Assembly: GCA_963971305.1 (NCBI GenBank) | Contig: CAXARO010000184.1 | Coordinates: 1 to 64,000 of the forward strand | From: Arcuatula senhousia | Lineage: Eukaryota > Mollusca > Bivalvia > Mytilida > Mytilidae | Length of the DNA: 64,000 bases | Reading direction: 5' to 3' | The notes under the pieces: generated by a model | The model's database searches: none | The model's input: only the letters and a program-made list of their open reading frames with translations | What the model was told of the DNA's origin: nothing | Part shown: piece after piece, positions 58,690 through 64,000 of the stretch | Layout: the number at the start of each line of letters is the position of its first letter | Numbering within the stretch: position 1 is the first letter of the stretch | Translations under genes and position numbers: made by a program

Positions 58690-59030
58690 TGAAGGTTAGC
58701 ACTGCTGGTGGAGTTTAAATTCCCCGAGGTTAGCCCGCTCCGGCACCAACACTTTTTGAGTTGGAGAATACATCAGAGCTTTCAATCATCCGTCTAAATT
58801 TCAAAATTGTCTAAACCCTAATGTTCTTCCTACCCCAGACATAGGTTGAATATCTTAGTAATAATTTGGTTCCCCAGTTTGGTATTTTTGGTTATACTGT
58901 TCTATGCTCTTCATATTCATACAGTGTTTGGCATTTTTAATATTTTTGGTAGAGCGCCTCCGATGACTCTTGAATAGACGAAACGCGCGTCAGGCGTAGC
59001 TTAATTTATTGTCTGGAACTTTGTTGTCAT
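58690..59030 (+). repeat. Bivalve dispersed repeat carrying a hammerhead motif
   Basis: Motif order: GCACTGCTGGTGGAG, CCCCGAGGTTAGC, TTCTTCCTACCCCAGACATAGG, TTTGGCATTTTTAATATTTT, then the ribozyme-like segment, ending in GGCGTAGCTTAATTTA and TGTCTGGAACTTTGTTG. From memory, this order is that of an extremely common mussel repeat whose end is an intact type I hammerhead followed by GGCGTA. That recognition was not checked by search. It lies in the left arm of Y, between the right inverted copy and direct-repeat copy 2. Confidence 0.5.
58954..58997 (+). ncRNA. Degenerate type I hammerhead ribozyme
   Basis: Stem I is formed by GCGCCT (58,954-58,959) and AGGCGT (58,992-58,997), all pairable with one G-U. 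The first core strand is CCGATGA (58,960-58,966), where the conserved form is CTGANGA, so the essential U is changed to C. Stem II is CTC and GAC around TTGAATA, with its core-proximal pair broken. The second core strand GAAA is intact at 58,980-58,983. Stem III is only A-U plus C-G around GCGC, and the cleavage triplet ends GTC at 58,991. Very short stem III is typical of hammerheads in animal repeats (retrozymes, Penelope-like elements). The core change predicts it is inactive. Confidence 0.6.
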
Positions 59031-59274
59031 TTGTTTTTCGTTATGATGTTCTTTTCCGTTTTCTGTAGACATGCGTCATTTGATTCCTGATTTGTACTTC
59101 ATTGCTAGGCGATAAAATTTTGATAAAGCTTACACTATCAACTTGGATGAAATTTCCTTTCATGTTAAGAGTTAATCCTTTTTCTAAGAACATAACCGTT
59201 CTCTTCAATACCCTAGGAACCTACTCCTAAAATCAGGATTTGAAAAGATTCCAAGCATGAATTTCCGGCGACAT

Positions 59275-59815
59275 AACATTTAAATATACTTAAAATAAAC
59301 GCGTGAGAATATTAGTGGTATTATGCTACTATAAATTCTGCAAACCTACTGACAAAATCAGATTGTTTTGACATGGAATACTGTTATATCAATCGGCATC
59401 ATTTTCCCTTGTAGTATGTATAAAAATACATTTAAAATTTAAACAGTACAGATTTTCAAATTTAAAAATGATAATAAAGGGAAACAATTTCTAATAATGT
59501 GTTTAAATCAACTATTTGCAAACAGAATATTCACACGAAATGAAGGCATTAATAAATTGATAACAGAGTAACAAAATACATAACAAGCAGTTGTTTAGGT
59601 GTACTAATGGGGTCGTTTATCTTTACCCATAGCTACTTCTTATCACAAGATTCAGATTAATTCTATTTCAATAATGTTTTTAAAAATTAAATATTTGATG
59701 CAATAACTCAATACTACTTTTAACCAGACAACATGCGGAAAACAAACAGAAAATTATCACGTCTTGGCATAACCACTTAAACAAAAATTTCATATTTTTC
59801 GGATAGTTTTTGGCA
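59275..59815 (+). repeat. Diverged direct repeat, copy 2 (left arm of Y)
   Basis: The partner of 57,840-58,375; the shared blocks are listed there. It runs on at its right side into the inner left-arm module that adjoins the E array, so this copy is probably in the original arrangement and copy 1 is the displaced one. Confidence 0.7.
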
Positions 59816-59834
59816 TAGTCTCTGGTTACCAGAT

Positions 59835-60100
59835 TGAATTATCGCCCCTTTGTTTTTCGTTGTCCAATAATATAGTTCCTATTAAAAATACATTTTATTG
59901 TTCCTAAATGTCTAGTTTGTATTTTGTTTTGTTTTGTTTCTTGGTTCTGTGATTTACTGTTTGAACCTAAACCATAAATTGAGCATGGAAAGTCAATGAC
60001 ACTAGATTTACAAAAAGGATTAATTTTCCTTACGAATGTCCTCATAAAAAGTGACCAAAGATATCCAATTAAAAACAAAAAAATAAAACTATTGCATTTG
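59835..60100. repeat. Inner left-arm module of element Y
   Basis: The counterpart of 3,780-4,050 with the same block order: TTATCGCCCC, GTTGTCCAATAATA, ATTAAAAATAC, AAATTGAGCAT, CATAAAAAGTGACC. It ends where E-type unit sequence begins (AACACTTTGCATGC). A 69-codon ATG-initiated minus-strand frame (60,045 to 59,839) lies over the same region as the minus-strand frame in X. Confidence 0.6.
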
Positions 60101-63100
60101 TTCCTTAACACTTTGCATGCTTTAGTTTTTCTATTTTTATTGTAGTTTAGGAGGAGAAGAAGACACAAACTTTACGGTGTTAGGGGAGATAACTCCGTAA
60201 CAATAAATAGTTCGCTTTCGCAGGGTAAATTGCGAAGAGTTTTTTTATGACCGATATACTACCTTAAATATCAATATGATATGTCGCGAAACAAAAAATA
60301 TTTTGGGGCGGCGGATGAAAAATAATAATAATAATAATAATAATCAGAAGAATTGCTAGAAGGTCTTTACGACCGTAGTCGTGAAAGACCTTAATAAAGA
60401 CCGGTCAACATTTTTTCATCTGATTTTGACTAAATATGATTAAAAGTAGTACATTTAACATGTTTTGACCACTTTCAGTGCAAAAATGTCAATTTTCACA
60501 TTTTTGGAAAAAAGGGGGGATGAACTATTAATTTCTTTATTTCTAATATCTGAGACCCTTAAATGGGTTAAATGTGTTGAAATAGTGTCATAAAGTTGAT
60601 TTGACCTTGAAAAGTCAGTCAAGGTCATACGGTTACTCTGTATCTAAGACCGGTGTAAATTTCCTTTAAATCCATTCGCGTTCAATATTTTAGCAATTTT
60701 TTCTCATTTTGGGGTTTTAAGAGGTAGTAAAGACATTGGACAACTGATTAGCACTAAAAACATGACTAAAATATGAATAATTATGTAAAATATAGATCTG
60801 TATATGTAGTAACCCTTAAAATTCCATTTTGGTTAATTTGACCTTGACCTTTGACCTTGGATTTTGACATTTTTGGATGTAACATATGTCACCTAAGTTT
60901 AATGGTGAAGGTTCCAAGTCTCTATGACCAACGGTTTAAAAGATAAAAATTTTGACGCGTCGCGACACTTTTTGAACCTTAAACGCGTCAACAGGAAGTG
61001 ATTTGAAATTTATCAAATTGGTCCATAGAGCTTGTTTATTAGTTCTTCAACACTTTGCATGCTTTAGTTTTTCTATTTTTATTGTAGTTTAGGAGGAGAA
61101 GAAGACACAAACTTTACGGTGTTAGGGGAGATAACTCCGTAACAATAAATAGTTCGCTTTCGCAGGGTAAATTGCGAAGAGTTTTTTTATGACCGATATA
61201 CTACCTTAAATATCAATATGATATGTCGCGAAACAAAAAATATTTTGGGGCGGCGGATGAAAAATAATAATAATAATAATAATAATCAGAAGAATTGCTA
61301 GAAGGTCTTTACGACCGTAGTCGTGAAAGACCTTAATAAAGACCGGTCAACATTTTTTCATCTGATTTTGACTAAATATGATTAAAAGTAGTACATTTAA
61401 CATGTTTTGACCACTTTCAGTGCAAAAATGTCAATTTTCACATTTTTGGAAAAAAGGGGGGATGAACTATTAATTTCTTTATTTCTAATATCTGAGACCC
61501 TTAAATGGGTTAAATGTGTTGAAATAGTGTCATAAAGTTGATTTGACCTTGAAAAGTCAGTCAAGGTCATACGGTTACTCTGTATCTAAGACCGGTGTAA
61601 ATTTCCTTTAAATCCATTCGCGTTCAATATTTTAGCAATTTTTTCTCATTTTGGGGTTTTAAGAGGTAGTAAAGACATTGGACAACTGATTAGCACTAAA
61701 AACATGACTAAAATATGAATAATTATGTAAAATATAGATCTGTATATGTAGTAACCCTTAAAATTCCATTTTGGTTAATTTGACCTTGACCTTTGACCTT
61801 GGATTTTGACATTTTTGGATGTAACATATGTCACCTAAGTTTAATGGTGAAGGTTCCAAGTCTCTATGACCAACGGTTTAAAAGATAAAAATTTTGACGC
61901 GTCGCGACACTTTTTGAACCTTAAACGCGTCAACAGGAAGTGATTTGAAATTTATCAAATTGGTCCATAGAGCTTGTTTATTAGTTCTTCAACACTTTGC
62001 ATGCTTTAGTTTTTCTATTTTTATTGTAGTTTAGGAGGAGAAGAAGACACAAACTTTACGGTGTTAGGGGAGATAACTCCGTAACAATAAATAGTTCGCT
62101 TTCGCAGGGTAAATTGCGAAGAGTTTTTTTATGACCGATATACTACCTTAAATATCAATATGATATGTCGCGAAACAAAAAATATTTTGGGGCGGCGGAT
62201 GAAAAATAATAATAATAATAATAATAATCAGAAGAATTGCTAGAAGGTCTTTACGACCGTAGTCGTGAAAGACCTTAATAAAGACCGGTCAACATTTTTT
62301 CATCTGATTTTGACTAAATATGATTAAAAGTAGTACATTTAACATGTTTTGACCACTTTCAGTGCAAAAATGTCAATTTTCACATTTTTGGAAAAAAGGG
62401 GGGATGAACTATTAATTTCTTTATTTCTAATATCTGAGACCCTTAAATGGGTTAAATGTGTTGAAATAGTGTCATAAAGTTGATTTGACCTTGAAAAGTC
62501 AGTCAAGGTCATACGGTTACTCTGTATCTAAGACCGGTGTAAATTTCCTTTAAATCCATTCGCGTTCAATATTTTAGCAATTTTTTCTCATTTTGGGGTT
62601 TTAAGAGGTAGTAAAGACATTGGACAACTGATTAGCACTAAAAACATGACTAAAATATGAATAATTATGTAAAATATAGATCTGTATATGTAGTAACCCT
62701 TAAAATTCCATTTTGGTTAATTTGACCTTGACCTTTGACCTTGGATTTTGACATTTTTGGATGTAACATATGTCACCTAAGTTTAATGGTGAAGGTTCCA
62801 AGTCTCTATGACCAACGGTTTAAAAGATAAAAATTTTGACGCGTCGCGACACTTTTTGAACCTTAAACGCGTCAACAGGAAGTGATTTGAAATTTATCAA
62901 ATTGGTCCATAGAGCTTGTTTATTAGTTCTTCAACACTTTGCATGCTTTAGTTTTTCTATTTTTATTGTAGTTTAGGAGGAGAAGAAGACACAAACTTTA
63001 CGGTGTTAGGGGAGATAACTCCGTAACAATAAATAGTTCGCTTTCGCAGGGTAAATTGCGAAGAGTTTTTTTATGACCGATATACTACCTTAAATATCAA

Positions 63101-64000
63101 TATGATATGTCGCGAAACAAAAAATATTTTGGGGCGGCGGATGAAAAATAATAATAATAATAATAATAATCAGAAGAATTGCTAGAAGGTCTTTACGACC
63201 GTAGTCGTGAAAGACCTTAATAAAGACCGGTCAACATTTTTTCATCTGATTTTGACTAAATATGATTAAAAGTAGTACATTTAACATGTTTTGACCACTT
63301 TCAGTGCAAAAATGTCAATTTTCACATTTTTGGAAAAAAGGGGGGATGAACTATTAATTTCTTTATTTCTAATATCTGAGACCCTTAAATGGGTTAAATG
63401 TGTTGAAATAGTGTCATAAAGTTGATTTGACCTTGAAAAGTCAGTCAAGGTCATACGGTTACTCTGTATCTAAGACCGGTGTAAATTTCCTTTAAATCCA
63501 TTCGCGTTCAATATTTTAGCAATTTTTTCTCATTTTGGGGTTTTAAGAGGTAGTAAAGACATTGGACAACTGATTAGCACTAAAAACATGACTAAAATAT
63601 GAATAATTATGTAAAATATAGATCTGTATATGTAGTAACCCTTAAAATTCCATTTTGGTTAATTTGACCTTGACCTTTGACCTTGGATTTTGACATTTTT
63701 GGATGTAACATATGTCACCTAAGTTTAATGGTGAAGGTTCCAAGTCTCTATGACCAACGGTTTAAAAGATAAAAATTTTGACGCGTCGCGACACTTTTTG
63801 AACCTTAAACGCGTCAACAGGAAGTGATTTGAAATTTATCAAATTGGTCCATAGAGCTTGTTTATTAGTTCTTCAACACTTTGCATGCTTTAGTTTTTCT
63901 ATTTTTATTGTAGTTTAGGAGGAGAAGAAGACACAAACTTTACGGTGTTAGGGGAGATAACTCCGTAACAATAAATAGTTCGCTTTCGCAGGGTAAATTG
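60100..64000 (+). repeat. Subfamily E tandem array (942-bp units), runs off the window
   Basis: CTTTGCATGC recurs at 60,111, 61,053, 61,995, 62,937 and 63,879, each 942 bp apart, and the copies look identical by eye. The unit order matches A, B and C over its length: tail, terminal hairpin, GGGGGGATGAACTATTAATT, inverted TGACCTTGA hairpin, and a TGACCT cluster. The region after the cluster resembles the D tail instead (TATGTCACCTAAG, GGTGAAGGTTCCAAG). Terminal hairpins are at 60,360-60,392 and every 942 bp after: arms AAGGTCTTTACGAC and GTCGTGAAAGACCTT, loop CGTA, one-base bulge. The array starts inside a unit just upstream of the tail, as in A. Confidence 0.97.
60360..60392 (+). other. Right-end hairpin of an E unit
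   Basis: AAGGTCTTTACGAC, loop CGTA, GTCGTGAAAGACCTT. The distal part (ACGAC/GTCGT) is unrelated to the CCCTT/AAGGG of A, B and C, yet pairing is kept, and the same one-base bulge appears in the middle of the stem. The preceding GAATTGCTAG resembles the CAATTGCTAAGG side of the Y left terminus. Confidence 0.78.

Overview
The window is eukaryotic, AT-rich, almost gene-free repeat DNA. It most likely comes from a marine bivalve close to the mussels (Mytilidae). The basis is two dispersed repeats that I recognise from memory as bivalve types: a GACG-rich repeat ending in a GCTCACCTGG palindrome at 3,421-3,712, and a repeat carrying a decayed hammerhead ribozyme at 58,690-59,030. No protein-coding gene, tRNA or rRNA could be supported.

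About 85 percent of the window is tandem arrays of one superfamily of ~0.93-0.94 kb units in four subfamilies, here called A (931 bp), B (~935 bp), C (~932 bp) and E (942 bp), plus a cluster of four related elements (D1-D4) with short-period tandem cores. All share a right-hand tail: TTAGGAGGAG, AAACTTTAC, GGGGAGATAA and TATGTCGCG-like motifs, a GGCGG block, an A run, (AAT)n, CAGAAGAA, then a terminal hairpin ending AAAGACCTTA. D lacks the first three of these motifs.

Layout: 1-1,660 C units; 1,661-4,050 left terminus and left arm of a very large element (X); 4,051-22,098 A units; 22,099-29,738 the D1-D4 cluster, inserted in the AAT tract of an A unit; 29,739-40,961 A units; 40,962-50,372 B units; 50,373-55,985 C units again; 55,986-60,100 left terminus and left arm of a second large element (Y), itself carrying other repeats; 60,100-64,000 identical E units running off the window.

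The main inference is that these are nested mobile elements, not simple satellite DNA. Each inferred left end is a 9-10 bp stem-loop (CAAT...ATTG) followed by RAGGTCTTTCMC. Each right end is the complementary sequence at the base of a second hairpin. The two ends match in an element-specific way: 17 bp for X and 13 bp for Y. Removing 1,661-50,372 restores an uninterrupted C unit, and removing 22,099-29,739 restores an uninterrupted A unit. Every tandem unit carries a full right end, as expected if a rolling-circle-type process repeatedly read through its terminator. The plan (asymmetric terminal inverted repeats, terminal hairpins, microsatellite, tandem core) resembles non-autonomous Helentron/Helitron2-type elements. 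No Rep/helicase gene is present here, so that assignment is open.

Each A, B or C unit also holds four perfect copies of TGACCTTGA (TCAAGGTCA on the other strand), the extended nuclear-receptor half-site, two of them as a conserved hairpin. Whether this has any regulatory role is unknown.
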